Source: Phyllobacteriaceae bacterium (GTDB lineage: Bacteria > Pseudomonadota > Alphaproteobacteria > Rhizobiales > Rhizobiaceae). From it: DNA of 64,000 nucleotides. The notes under the pieces were generated by a model. That model was not told the DNA's origin and searched no databases. It saw nothing but the letters and a program-made list of their open reading frames with translations. The stretch lies in contig JADJTR010000007.1 of the NCBI GenBank assembly GCA_016711085.1, forward strand, positions 62,001 to 126,000, written 5' to 3'. Each line of letters opens with the position of its first letter. Within the stretch, counting starts at the first letter, position 1. The translations under genes and the position numbers were made by a program. Positions 7,989 to 16,127 of this stretch are shown one piece after another.

Positions 7989-8054
7989 GTTCCATCGAAC
8001 CCGAACAGTCGCCTGGGCCGCAAGCGAAGCCCGTTTAGGCAAGGATGGGAGAAG

Positions 8055-8991
8055 ATGGACGCCATTGTTGTGGGGATCGACGTTTCGAAGGATCGTCTTG
8101 ACGTATGTGTGACGCCGTCCGGGGAGGCGATGGCTGAAGCCAATGACGCGGCCGGGGTCGAGAAGCTCGCGTTGCGCCTGGCCGGGCTGACGCCGGCGCT
8201 TGTGGCGCTGGAGGCGACCGGGGGCTACGAGACGCTGGCGGCGGCGGCGCTTTCGGCTGCGGGCTTGGCCGTGGTCGTGGTCAACCCGGCGCAGGTGCGT
8301 TCGTTCGCCGATGCGCTCGGCAAGCGGGCCAAGACCGACCCGATCGATGCGGAAGTGATTGCCCGTTTCGCCGCGGCGAGCGGCGTCAGGCCCAAGCCGC
8401 TGCCCGATGAACAAAGCCGCTTGCTGGCCGATCTGGTGACCCGCCGGCGGCAGATCATGGCCATGATCGTGGCCGAGGAAGCCCGGCTGAAGCGGGCCGC
8501 CAACCGCCAACTCAAGAAGAGCATTGGCCGCCTGCTCGCGGCGCTTCGGCGCGAACTCGAGACCCTCGACGCCGATCTGGACAAGCAGATACGCAGCTCG
8601 CCGGCGTGGCGCATCAAGGAGCAACTGCTGTCGTCCGTGCCCGGCGTCGGCAAAGGCATATCGCGCACCCTGATTGCCGAGCTGCCGGAGATCGGCAGCC
8701 TCGACCGCCGCCAGATCGCTTCGCTGGCCGGCCTCGCTCCGTTCACCCGGCAGTCCGGCAAATGGCGAGGCAAGAGCTTCATCAGCGGCGGCAGGGCGAG
8801 CGCGCGCGCCGCCCTCTTCATGGGCGCTTTGTCGCTTCGCGACACAATCCGGTCCTCAAGGCCTTCCGCGACAAACTCGTCGCGCAGGAAAGCCCAGGAT
8901 CGTCGCCATCGTCGCGACAGCCCGCAAACTGCTCACCATCCTCAACGCCATCATTCGGGAAAACCAACCATGGCGCCAACAAAACGCTTGA
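8055..8991 (+). pseudogene. IS110-family DEDD transposase, two frameshifts
   Basis: ATG 8055 opens a RuvC-like DEDD domain: VVGIDVSKDRLDVCV (first D), LVALEATGGYE (E), KRAKTDPIDAEVIARFAA (paired D). A coiled linker follows, then the Transposase_20 domain SVPGVGKGISRTLIAELPEI and RQSGKWRGKSFISGGR. After FMGAL (about 8825) the product continues in a second frame (VASRHNPVLKAFRDKLVAQ) and after about 8889 in a third (KPRIVAIVATARKLLTILNA) to the stop at 8991. Two single-base indels near the 3' end thus remove the C-terminus. Confidence 0.82.
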
Positions 8992-9313
8992 CCGCCAAGA
9001 CAGTCGCTCTCCCCTTGTGGGAGGAGTCGCGGGCGGCGGAACGACTAGGAGGCCGAGGCAGAGCTTGTCGAAGCCGAGGCCGGATGCGGGTAATCCTGCC
9101 GGGCGGGACGGAAATGGCCACCACCCGGCCCGCCGGGCCACCCTCCCCCACAAGTGTGGGAGGGAAAAGCGGCGCGGCGCTCGCCTCCCCCGTGAGGAAG
9201 TCCGAAGGACGGGCGAGGCAAGTGCCTCGCCCGAGGAGAGACGAGGCCGCAAGCGGACGTCGATCCGGGTGGGGGTGATTTGTCCGCACGGATGCTTGCG
9301 ACCTCCTACCCCT
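8992..9313. repeat. Intergenic palindromic repeat cluster
   Basis: No gene. Contains partial copies of the CTCCCCCACAAGTGTGGGAG hairpin (around 9145-9165), the 20-mer shared with 7788-7807 (9058-9077), and a perfect palindrome GGGCGAGGCA, AG, TGCCTCGCCC at 9211-9232. Reading frames across it are a by-product of high GC content. Confidence 0.7.
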
Positions 9314-9840
9314 GACCAAGGGCGGCGCACGTTGCCCCCACCCCCTGCCCCTCCCCCACAAGTGTGGGAGGGGGAACGCGAACGCCGGCGATCCCCCCAT
9401 GGCGAAGGCGGGGGCGGGGTTCCGGGGCAGGCGAATGCCCCTCTCCGGCTCCTCAGCCACCGACCAAGGGCGGCGCATGTTGCCCTCACCCCCGCCCTCT
9501 CCCCACAAGTGTGGGAGGGGGAACGCGAACGCCGGCGATCCCCCCATGGCGAAGGCGGGGGGCGCGGCGGGGAGACGCAGGCCCCTCTCCGGCTCCTCAG
9601 CCACCGACCAAGGGCGGCGCACGTTGCCCCCACCCCCTGCCCCTCCCCCACAAGTGTGGGAGGGGGAACGCGAACGCCGGCGATCCCCCCATGGCGAAGG
9701 CGGGGGGCGGGGTTCCGGGGCAGGCGGAAGCGCCTCTCCGGCTCGCTCAGCCACCGACCAAGGGCGGCGCACGTTGCCCCCACCCCCTGCCCCTCCCCCA
9801 CAAGTGTGGGAGGGGGAACGCGAACGCCGGCGATCCCCCT
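9314..9840 (+). repeat. Tandem array of a ~148-bp unit, 3.6 copies
   Basis: Units start at GACCAAGGGCGGCGCA at 9314, 9462, 9606 and 9756, giving periods of 148, 144 and 150 bp; the last copy is cut at about 9840. Each unit has a hairpin CTCCCCCACAAGTGTGGGAG, then GAACGCGAACGCCGGCGATC and CCATGGCGAAGGCGGG. Differences are small indels in C or G runs and a few substitutions, so the amplification looks recent. It lies between the IS110 remnant and the PBP promoter. Translated frames are low-complexity and not credible proteins. Confidence 0.85.
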
Positions 9841-9854
9841 TAACCCCCCCTTAA
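9840..9854. promoter_or_regulatory. CtrA-type box TTAA-N7-TTAA
   Basis: TTAA (9840-9843), seven C, then TTAA (9851-9854): the exact spacing of the CtrA recognition sequence, ending 53 bp before the PBP start codon. CtrA is the cell-cycle response regulator of Alphaproteobacteria and controls division and envelope genes. The match is direct; binding is inferred. Confidence 0.4.
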
Positions 9855-9907
9855 ACCGCCTCAATTAGCGTCCAGAGGCCTGCACAAAAGGCGTCCGGAC
9901 CCCGCGC

Positions 9908-12148
9908 ATGGCGAAAAAATCCCCCCGCATCGAACCCTCCTTCGACAGCCCGCGCGGCAGGCGCGGCGAAGGGCTGAGCGTGTCGGAGGACGACCGCGTC
10001 GCCGCGCCGCGCCGCAAGGGCAAGCGCGCCAGACGCCGCTCGTCCTTCGGGCTGATCGGCCGGCTCGCCTATTGGGGCTTCGTGATGATGCTGTGGGGCG
10101 GCATCGGCGTCGCCGGGCTGGTGGCCTATTACGGCGCGCGCATGCCGGCGGCGACGACCTGGGCCATTCCGGACCGGCCGCCCAACGTCAAGATCGTCTC
10201 GGTCGGCGGCAAGCTGATCGCCAATCGCGGCGCCACCGGCGGCGAGGCGGTCGAGCTGCAGGAGATGTCGCCCTATATCGCGCAGGCCGTCGTGGCGATC
10301 GAGGATCGCCGCTTCCATTCGCATTTCGGCGTCGACCCGCGGGGCCTCGCCCGCGCCATGGCGAGAAACATCGCGGCCGGCCGCATGACCCAGGGCGGCT
10401 CGACGCTGACGCAGCAGCTGGCGAAGAACCTGTTCCTGTCGCCGGAGCGCACGCTGGAGCGCAAGGTGCAGGAGCTGCTGCTCGCGTTCTGGCTGGAGAC
10501 CGAATACACCAAAGACCAGATCCTCGAAATGTATCTCAACCGCGTCTATTTCGGCTCCGGCGCCCATGGCGTCGAGGCGGCGGCGCGGCGCTATTTCGGC
10601 CACGGCGCGCGCGACGTCTCGCTGCAGGAGGCGGCCGTGCTGGCGGCGGTGCTGAAGGCGCCGTCGCGATACTCGCCGGCCAAGGACCCGAAGGCGGCGG
10701 AGGCGCGGGCCGAACTGGTGATCGCGGCGATGCGCGAGCAGGGCATGATCGGCGACAAGGAGATGACCGCGGCGCTGTCGGCGAAGGCCAAGCGCGCGCC
10801 GTCGTTCTGGACCGGCTCGGAGCATTACGTCGCCGACCGGGTGATGGACGAATTGCCGGAGATCGTCGGCGACATCAAGGAAGACGTGATCGTCGACACG
10901 ACGATCGATCTCGATTTGCAGAAGCTCGGCGAGAAGGCGATCCGCAAGCTGATCAAGGACAATGGCCCGAAGCTGAATGTCAGCCAGGGCGCGCTGGTGT
11001 CCATCGACGGCTCGGGCGCGGTGCGCGCGCTGATCGGCGGGGTGGATTATTCCGGCAGCCAGTTCGACCGCGCCGGCACGGCCAAGCGCCAGCCGGGCTC
11101 GGCCTTCAAGCCGTTCGTCTATCTCGCCGCGCTCGAAGGCGGCATGACGCCGGAAACGCGCGTCAACGACGCGCCGGTCAAATTCGGCAAATGGCGCCCG
11201 GAAAATTACGGCGGCAAATATTACGGCGAGGTGACGCTGACGACGGCGCTGGCGAAATCGCTGAATTCGGTGGCGGCGCAGCTTTGCGTCAAGGCGGGCC
11301 CGGCCAATGTGGTCGAGACGGCGCACCGGCTCGGCATCGAATCGGCGCTCGACGCCAACGCCTCGATCGCGCTCGGCACCTCGGACGTGTCGCTGATGGA
11401 GCTGACCTCGGCCTATGTGCCCTTCGCCAATGGCGGCTGGCGGCCGGACAGCCACATCGTCAGGCGCGTCACCACCGTCTCCGGCAAGGTGCTCTACGAG
11501 CACGAAAAGCGCGACGCGCCGCGCGTGGTGCAGCCCGAGCATGTGGCGATGATGAACGCCATGATGGCCGAGACGATCCGCTCGGGCACCGCGACCAAGG
11601 CGGCGTTCGGCTGGCCGGCTGCGGGCAAGACCGGCACCAGCCAGAATTCGCGCGACGCCTGGTTCGTCGGCTACACCGCCAATCTCGTCACCGGCGTGTG
11701 GTTCGGCAATGACGACGGCAAGCCGACCAAGAACGTCACCGGCGGCTCGCTGCCGGCGCTCGCCTGGAAGGCGTTCATGACCGCGGCGCATGACGGCGTC
11801 GACATCGCCGAACTGCCCGGCCGGTGGAATCCGGGCACGACGGAAGGCTTCCCGCAGGCGCCGGATTTCCCCGAACAGACCACCGCGCCGAAGCCGCAGG
11901 CCAAGCCGACGGCAAAGCCGCTGCCGCTCGCCGCCGTCAAGCCGCAGAAGCCGGTCGCCGAAAAGCCTGTCGCGGCGAAGCCGGTGAAAACCGTCGCGGC
12001 GAAGCCGGTGAAAACCGTCGCGGCGGCCAAATCGCCGCGCGCCACCGACAATGTCACGACCTCGTCGGCGCCGCGCCCGAAAGCCGATGTCGGCGGCGGC
12101 AAAACCAAATCCGAAAAGACGCTGGTCGACATCATCCTCGGCAATTGA
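9908..12148 (+). CDS. Class A penicillin-binding protein (PBP1A-like)
   Basis: 746 residues: a bifunctional peptidoglycan glycosyltransferase/transpeptidase anchored by one membrane helix (about 54-76) after a basic cytoplasmic tail. GT51 domain: AIEDRRFHSHFGVDPRG with catalytic E132, then GGSTLTQQLAKNLFL and a KVQEL-type motif. Transpeptidase domain: PGSAFKP with nucleophile S398 and K401, SLN at 451-453, KTGTS at 574-578. The last ~110 residues are a Pro/Ala/Lys-rich tail with a direct repeat (AKPVKTVA twice), low complexity and probably periplasmic. Length fits alphaproteobacterial PBP1A proteins. Monocistronic, behind a CtrA-type box and the repeat array. Confidence 0.93.
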   Translation: MAKKSPRIEPSFDSPRGRRGEGLSVSEDDRVAAPRRKGKRARRRSSFGLIGRLAYWGFVMMLWGGIGVAGLVAYYGARMPAATTWAIPDRPPNVKIVSVGGKLIANRGATGGEAVELQEMSPYIAQAVVAIEDRRFHSHFGVDPRGLARAMARNIAAGRMTQGGSTLTQQLAKNLFLSPERTLERKVQELLLAFWLETEYTKDQILEMYLNRVYFGSGAHGVEAAARRYFGHGARDVSLQEAAVLAAVLKAPSRYSPAKDPKAAEARAELVIAAMREQGMIGDKEMTAALSAKAKRAPSFWTGSEHYVADRVMDELPEIVGDIKEDVIVDTTIDLDLQKLGEKAIRKLIKDNGPKLNVSQGALVSIDGSGAVRALIGGVDYSGSQFDRAGTAKRQPGSAFKPFVYLAALEGGMTPETRVNDAPVKFGKWRPENYGGKYYGEVTLTTALAKSLNSVAAQLCVKAGPANVVETAHRLGIESALDANASIALGTSDVSLMELTSAYVPFANGGWRPDSHIVRRVTTVSGKVLYEHEKRDAPRVVQPEHVAMMNAMMAETIRSGTATKAAFGWPAAGKTGTSQNSRDAWFVGYTANLVTGVWFGNDDGKPTKNVTGGSLPALAWKAFMTAAHDGVDIAELPGRWNPGTTEGFPQAPDFPEQTTAPKPQAKPTAKPLPLAAVKPQKPVAEKPVAAKPVKTVAAKPVKTVAAAKSPRATDNVTTSSAPRPKADVGGGKTKSEKTLVDIILGN

Positions 12149-12305
12149 GGCGGGCGCGGAAATTTCTGCCCTTCAAGGCGCAAACGGCGCGAAACCGATT
12201 TCCTCCGCGCCGCCGGCTTGACCGTCCATTCCTTCAGCGCGGCGGCGCGTTCCGGCATTCTGCGGCCATCGGGTCCTTCCCGCCCGCGTGAACCGGAGGC
12301 AAGCC

Positions 12306-12614
12306 ATGCAGGTGCTCACCGCCAACCGCTTGATCGACGGCGAGGCCGTCTGGCTTGCCGCCGACCATTCCTGGACCGACACGATCGACGCCGCCGACAT
12401 CGCCCGCGACGCGAACGCCGCCCAACGCCTGGCCGACATCGGCGAGGCGTCGCGCCGCGCCAACGCCGTCGTCGACGTCAACCTGATCGACATCGATCTC
12501 ATCGCCGGCCGCATCGCGCCCAAGCGGCTGCGCGAGCGCATCCGCGCCAGCGGACCGACCAACCGTCCCGATCTCGGCAAGCAGGCACGCCCGCTCGCGG
12601 CGATCGCGGCCTGA
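12306..12614 (+). CDS. DUF2849 domain protein, sulfite reductase-associated
   Basis: 102 residues. The MQVLTANRLIDGEAVWL start and basic C-terminus match DUF2849, small proteins almost always found directly upstream of an assimilatory sulfite/nitrite reductase in Alphaproteobacteria. GGAGG lies 9 bp upstream of ATG 12306. The function is unknown, but the gene ends 10 bp before cysI and is surely cotranscribed. No membrane segments or cofactor motifs are seen. Confidence 0.8.
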   Translation: MQVLTANRLIDGEAVWLAADHSWTDTIDAADIARDANAAQRLADIGEASRRANAVVDVNLIDIDLIAGRIAPKRLRERIRASGPTNRPDLGKQARPLAAIAA

Positions 12615-12624
12615 GGCGACGGCG

Positions 12625-14289
12625 ATGTACCGCTACGACGAGTTCGACCGCGATTTCGTCGCCGCCCGCGTCGTCGAATTCGGCGACCAGGTGGCGCGGC
12701 GGCTTTCGGGCGAATTGACCGAGGACCAGTTCCGGCCGCTCAGGCTGATGAACGGCGTCTATCTGCAACTGCACGCCTACATGCTGCGCATCGCCATCCC
12801 CTACGGCACGCTGAACGCCCGCCAGATGCGCAAGCTCGCCCATATCGCGCGCACCTACGATCACGGCTACGGCCATTTCACCACGCGGCAGAATTTGCAG
12901 TTCAACTGGCCGGCGCTCAAGGACATGCCGGCGATCCTGGCCGAGCTGGCCGGCGTCGAGATGCACGCCATCCAGACCTCGGGCAATTGCATCCGCAATG
13001 TCACCGCCGACCATTTCGCCGGCGCGGCGGCCGACGAGGCGGCCGACCCGCGGCCCTATGCCGAAATCCTGCGCCAGTGGTCGTCGGCGCATCCGGAGTT
13101 TTCCTACCTGCCGCGCAAATTCAAGGTGGCGGTGACCGGCGCGGCGCGCGACCGCGCCGCCATTCGTTTCCACGACATCGGCCTGCAGCTGAAAAAGAAC
13201 GTGGCCGGCGAAACCGGGTTCGCCGTGTTCGTCGGCGGCGGCCAGGGCCGCACGCCGATCATCGCCGTGAAGGCGCGCGACTTCCTGCCCGAACGCGATC
13301 TGCTCGCCTACATGACGGCGATCCTCCGGGTCTACAATCTGGAGGGACGGCGCGACAACAAATACAAGGCGCGCATCAAGATCCTGGTCAGCGAGACCGG
13401 CGCGGACGAAATCATCCGCCGCGTCGAGGCCGAATTCGAGATGCTCAAAGACGGCGCGCTGGCGCTGCCCGACGCCGACATCGCCGCCATCCAGGCCTAT
13501 TTCGCGCCGCCGGCGTTTATCGAGCGTCCCGGGGGCGTTGCGCTGGTCCGGCAGGCGCGGCTCGACGACCGAGGTTTTTCGGCCTGGCTCGAGCGCAACG
13601 TGACGACGCACAAGCACCCCGACCACGCCATCGTCACCATTTCGCTGAAAGGCGTCGGCGAGGTTCCCGGCGACGCCACGGCGGAACAGATGGACGCGGT
13701 CGCCGATCTCGCCGAGCGCTTCGGCCACGACGAGATCCGCGTCAGCCACGAGCAGAACCTGGTGCTGCCGCATGTGGCGCGCGCCGACCTCCCGGCGATA
13801 TACAAGGGGCTGAAGACGGCCGGCCTCGCCACCGCGAATGCCGGCCTCGCCACCGACATCATCGCCTGCCCGGGCCTCGATTATTGCGCGCTCGCCAATG
13901 CGCGGGCCATTCCGGTGGCGCAGGACCTGTCGACGCGCCTCGCTGCCCGCCAGGACGACATCGGCGATCTCAAGATCAAGATTTCCGGCTGCATCAACGC
14001 CTGCGGCCATCACCACATCGGCCATATCGGCATTCTCGGCGTCGAGAAGAAGGGCGGCGAACTCTACCAGCTGACCCTGGGCGGCTCGGCCGACGAGAAC
14101 GCCGCCATCGGCGAGATCGTCGGGCGCGGCTTCGGCCCGGAAGAGATCGCCGGCGCGGTGGAGACCGCGATCGACGTCTATCTGGCGCATCGCCTGTCGC
14201 CGGGCGAAACCTTCATCGACGCTTACCGTCGCCTCGGCGCGACGTCGTTCAGGGAGGCCCTCTATGGCAGCGCTGCCGCAGCGGCCTGA
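12625..14289 (+). CDS. cysI: Assimilatory sulfite (nitrite/sulfite) reductase, siroheme/4Fe-4S hemoprotein
   Basis: 554 residues, cytosolic; six-electron reduction of sulfite to sulfide for cysteine synthesis. Two ferredoxin-like half-domains and two siroheme/4Fe-4S domains are present. Cluster ligands are visible as CPGLDYC (C415, C421) and SGCINACGHHH (C456, C460), the latter providing the bridge to siroheme. FTTRQNLQFNW and the SGNCIRNVT substrate-site region are also typical. It follows DUF2849 and precedes DUF934, the usual alphaproteobacterial order. The siroheme synthase often found upstream and the PAPS reductase cysH often found next to it are absent here. Confidence 0.92.
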   Translation: MYRYDEFDRDFVAARVVEFGDQVARRLSGELTEDQFRPLRLMNGVYLQLHAYMLRIAIPYGTLNARQMRKLAHIARTYDHGYGHFTTRQNLQFNWPALKDMPAILAELAGVEMHAIQTSGNCIRNVTADHFAGAAADEAADPRPYAEILRQWSSAHPEFSYLPRKFKVAVTGAARDRAAIRFHDIGLQLKKNVAGETGFAVFVGGGQGRTPIIAVKARDFLPERDLLAYMTAILRVYNLEGRRDNKYKARIKILVSETGADEIIRRVEAEFEMLKDGALALPDADIAAIQAYFAPPAFIERPGGVALVRQARLDDRGFSAWLERNVTTHKHPDHAIVTISLKGVGEVPGDATAEQMDAVADLAERFGHDEIRVSHEQNLVLPHVARADLPAIYKGLKTAGLATANAGLATDIIACPGLDYCALANARAIPVAQDLSTRLAARQDDIGDLKIKISGCINACGHHHIGHIGILGVEKKGGELYQLTLGGSADENAAIGEIVGRGFGPEEIAGAVETAIDVYLAHRLSPGETFIDAYRRLGATSFREALYGSAAAAA

Positions 14290-14357
14290 TCGATCGTGTC
14301 GACGCTCGCGCCGGCCCGCCCTTCACCCAATCCCGTCCGGACTTTCGAGGTAATCCC

Positions 14358-14540
14358 ATGGCCCCCTCCTCCATCGACACCGCTTCCCGCCCGTTGAGCA
14401 CGCCGAACCGTCCGCGCGAGCAACGCACCATTTCCGCGCCTTCGCGCCGACCGGCGAAGACCATCGCTACGCCGGCCCGGCCGGCGGCGAATATCGTTCG
14501 CGACGGCCACGAGCATCCGCTCGCCACGGCGCATTTCTGA
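14358..14540 (+). CDS. Small hypothetical protein between cysI and DUF934
   Basis: 60 codons starting at ATG 14358, with GAGGTAA four bases upstream, and ending 7 bp before the DUF934 start. The product is rich in Pro, Arg, Ser and Thr and ends NIVRDGHEHPLATAHF, with no domain I recognise. It fills the gap between two genes that are usually adjacent or separated by cysH. The ribosome site and compact spacing favour a real gene; composition favours a chance frame. Confidence 0.35.
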   Translation: MAPSSIDTASRPLSTPNRPREQRTISAPSRRPAKTIATPARPAANIVRDGHEHPLATAHF

Positions 14541-14547
14541 AGCCGAA

Positions 14548-15066
14548 ATGACCGCGCGCCTGTGGACCCGGAACGGCTTCGTCGACGATGGCTGGCGCCA
14601 TGCGTCGCCGGGCGAGGCCATCGCCGATGGAACGATCGTGGCGCTGGCCGACTGGCTGGCGCTCGATCCGGTCGCGCGGCCGCATCTCGGCGTACGGGTG
14701 AAGCCTGGCGAGGCGATCGAGCCGCTGCTCGCCCACCTCGACGACATCGCCTTGATCGCGCTGGAGTTTCCGGCCTTCAGCGATGGCCGCTCCTATTCCA
14801 GGGCGGAACGTCTGCGCGGCCGCCTCGGTTACACCGGAATCCTGCGCGCGGTGGGCGACGTGCTCACCGACCAGATCCCGCACATGCTGCGCACCGGCTT
14901 CGACGAGCTGGAGGTCTCGAACCCCGTTGCCCTCTCCCGCTTGGCGAAGGGCATGACCGGCGCGCCGGAAGCCGCCTATCAGCCGAGCACCGGCGGCGGC
15001 GGCAAAGCGGCGGGATATGCGTGGAGGAGAGCGAGTAGCGAGCAGCGAGCAGCGAGCAACGAGTAA
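14548..15066 (+). CDS. DUF934 domain protein, sulfite reduction-associated
   Basis: 172 residues. MTARLWTRNGFVDDGWRH, then LALEFPAFSDGRSYSRAERLRGRLGYTG and the DVLTDQIPHMLRTGFDELEV block, are diagnostic of DUF934 (COG3749), which is linked to sulfite reductase operons. The biochemical role is unknown. The last ~11 residues (ASSEQRAASNE) are encoded by the start of a heptanucleotide array, and the TAA stop lies inside that array, so the native C-terminus was probably replaced. Last gene of the DUF2849-cysI group; no cysH follows. Confidence 0.85.
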   Translation: MTARLWTRNGFVDDGWRHASPGEAIADGTIVALADWLALDPVARPHLGVRVKPGEAIEPLLAHLDDIALIALEFPAFSDGRSYSRAERLRGRLGYTGILRAVGDVLTDQIPHMLRTGFDELEVSNPVALSRLAKGMTGAPEAAYQPSTGGGGKAAGYAWRRASSEQRAASNE

Positions 15067-15164
15067 CGAGCGACGAGCGACGAGCGACGAGCGACGAGCG
15101 ACGAGCCAAGAAGTCCGATCCGCGCGGCGTCGCAAGACCCTGTCCGCAATTCGCTATTCGCTGT
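15031..15164 (+). repeat. Heptanucleotide (GCGAGYA/ACGAGCG) tandem array
   Basis: Eleven 7-bp units run from 15031 to 15107 (GCGAGTA, three GCGAGCA, ACGAGTA, then ACGAGCG units). Inverted relatives TCGCTAT and TCGCTGT follow at 15151-15164. Such 7-mer arrays recur in Hyphomicrobiales intergenic DNA. It covers the 3' end of the DUF934 gene and the gap to the convergent thioesterase gene. Confidence 0.85.
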
Positions 15165-15168
15165 CTTT

Positions 15169-15975
15169 CTACTCCCGATACCACGCCACTTGCGCCCCGG
15201 TGGCGAGCAATTGGCCGTCGCGGCTCCACAATTCCATATGCTGATCGAAGAAATTGGCGTGCATGCGCTTGGCCTGCGCCACGCCCAGCACCGGGCCGGC
15301 GCCAAGGCGGGCGATCTCGGGCGCGGTGGCGTGAAAATAGGTGGTCAACGACACGGTGCCGAGCGGCACCATCAGTCCGCGCGCCTTGACGATGCGCGGC
15401 AGGAAGGCGTCGGCGATGGAGGCGAGCGCCGGAAAATCGAGCGGCCGCGCCGGCCGGTCGGCGACCCACAGAAGCGAACGGCTGTCGAGCAACGACGCGA
15501 ACGGCTTGGCGGCGAATTGCGGCGCGCCGCCGACATAGCGCAAATCGTAGGCGTCGAGCCATTTGAGCGGACCGGGCACGGGAATGGCCGCGACAGCCTC
15601 CGGCGGCGGCGCCTCCGGCATGCCCGACTCGGTGTGCGTGAACACCGCGCCGCGCGCGCCGCAGACGACGGAGGCGGTGGAGCGGATCTGGCCGTCCTGC
15701 GTCAAGGTCAGCGACCAGTGCTGGGTGTATTTGCCGCCGCGCACAAGCGTCGTGGCGATCTCGAACGGTCCGTCGGCGAGCGCGCCGCAATAATTGACCG
15801 TCTCGGCCACCGGATCGCCCATCCGGCGCGGATCGATCATCACGGCGTTGAGCAGCACGGCGGCGGTGATGCCGCCATAAGGCCCGGCCATGTTGGCGTA
15901 GGCCGGCGATGTCTTGCCGGCAAAACGGCCTTCGCCGAGAGGCCCGAGCGCGATGGCGGCGTCGAAAATGTGCAT
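15169..15975 (-). CDS. TesB-like acyl-CoA thioesterase (double hotdog)
   Basis: 268 residues, two hotdog halves (about 1-110 and 150-268). FAGKTSPAYANMAGPYGGITAAVLLNAV and the paired C-terminal strand SLTTYFHATAPEIARLG with AQAKRMHANFFDQHMELWSRDG match the TesB/4HBT_3 thioesterase-like family. It probably hydrolyses acyl-CoA in the cytosol; the substrate cannot be told. GPYGGITAA is the helix-start region that binds CoA. Convergent with the cysI group and divergent from the ankyrin gene. Confidence 0.8.
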   Translation of the reverse strand: MHIFDAAIALGPLGEGRFAGKTSPAYANMAGPYGGITAAVLLNAVMIDPRRMGDPVAETVNYCGALADGPFEIATTLVRGGKYTQHWSLTLTQDGQIRSTASVVCGARGAVFTHTESGMPEAPPPEAVAAIPVPGPLKWLDAYDLRYVGGAPQFAAKPFASLLDSRSLLWVADRPARPLDFPALASIADAFLPRIVKARGLMVPLGTVSLTTYFHATAPEIARLGAGPVLGVAQAKRMHANFFDQHMELWSRDGQLLATGAQVAWYRE

Positions 15976-16127
15976 GGTGATTTGCTCCGCTCGGCGTGAA
16001 CTTGGCCGAAGGGCGGGGGCGGCGCAAGGCGGACGCCCGAATCCGGGAATGCGAACGCTGTGTCACCCGGCCGCGCCGCATTCATGCCCCAATCGCGGTT
16101 CGATCTGGCCGCGCAAGGGTGAAAACG

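Larger units (their letters stand above)
7890..9000 (+). mobile_element. IS110-family insertion sequence, inactivated
   Basis: Comprises a structured non-coding leader of about 160 bp, a DEDD transposase gene and a short right end. IS110 elements lack long terminal inverted repeats, so both boundaries are approximate: the left is placed before the leader structure, the right just after the transposase stop. It is embedded in REP-like repeats, typical targets of this family. Two frameshifts in the transposase make it non-autonomous as sequenced. Confidence 0.75.

Noticed and set aside
9314..9840. CRISPR array
   Set aside because: Units of about 148 bp are repeated along their whole length with no unique spacers, and there are no cas genes.
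8606..9868. 420-codon frame through the IS110 end and the tandem repeats, encoding a repetitive protein
   Set aside because: It starts inside the transposase in a wrong frame, the repeat period (144-150) is not a constant multiple of 3, and the units contain terminator-like hairpins.
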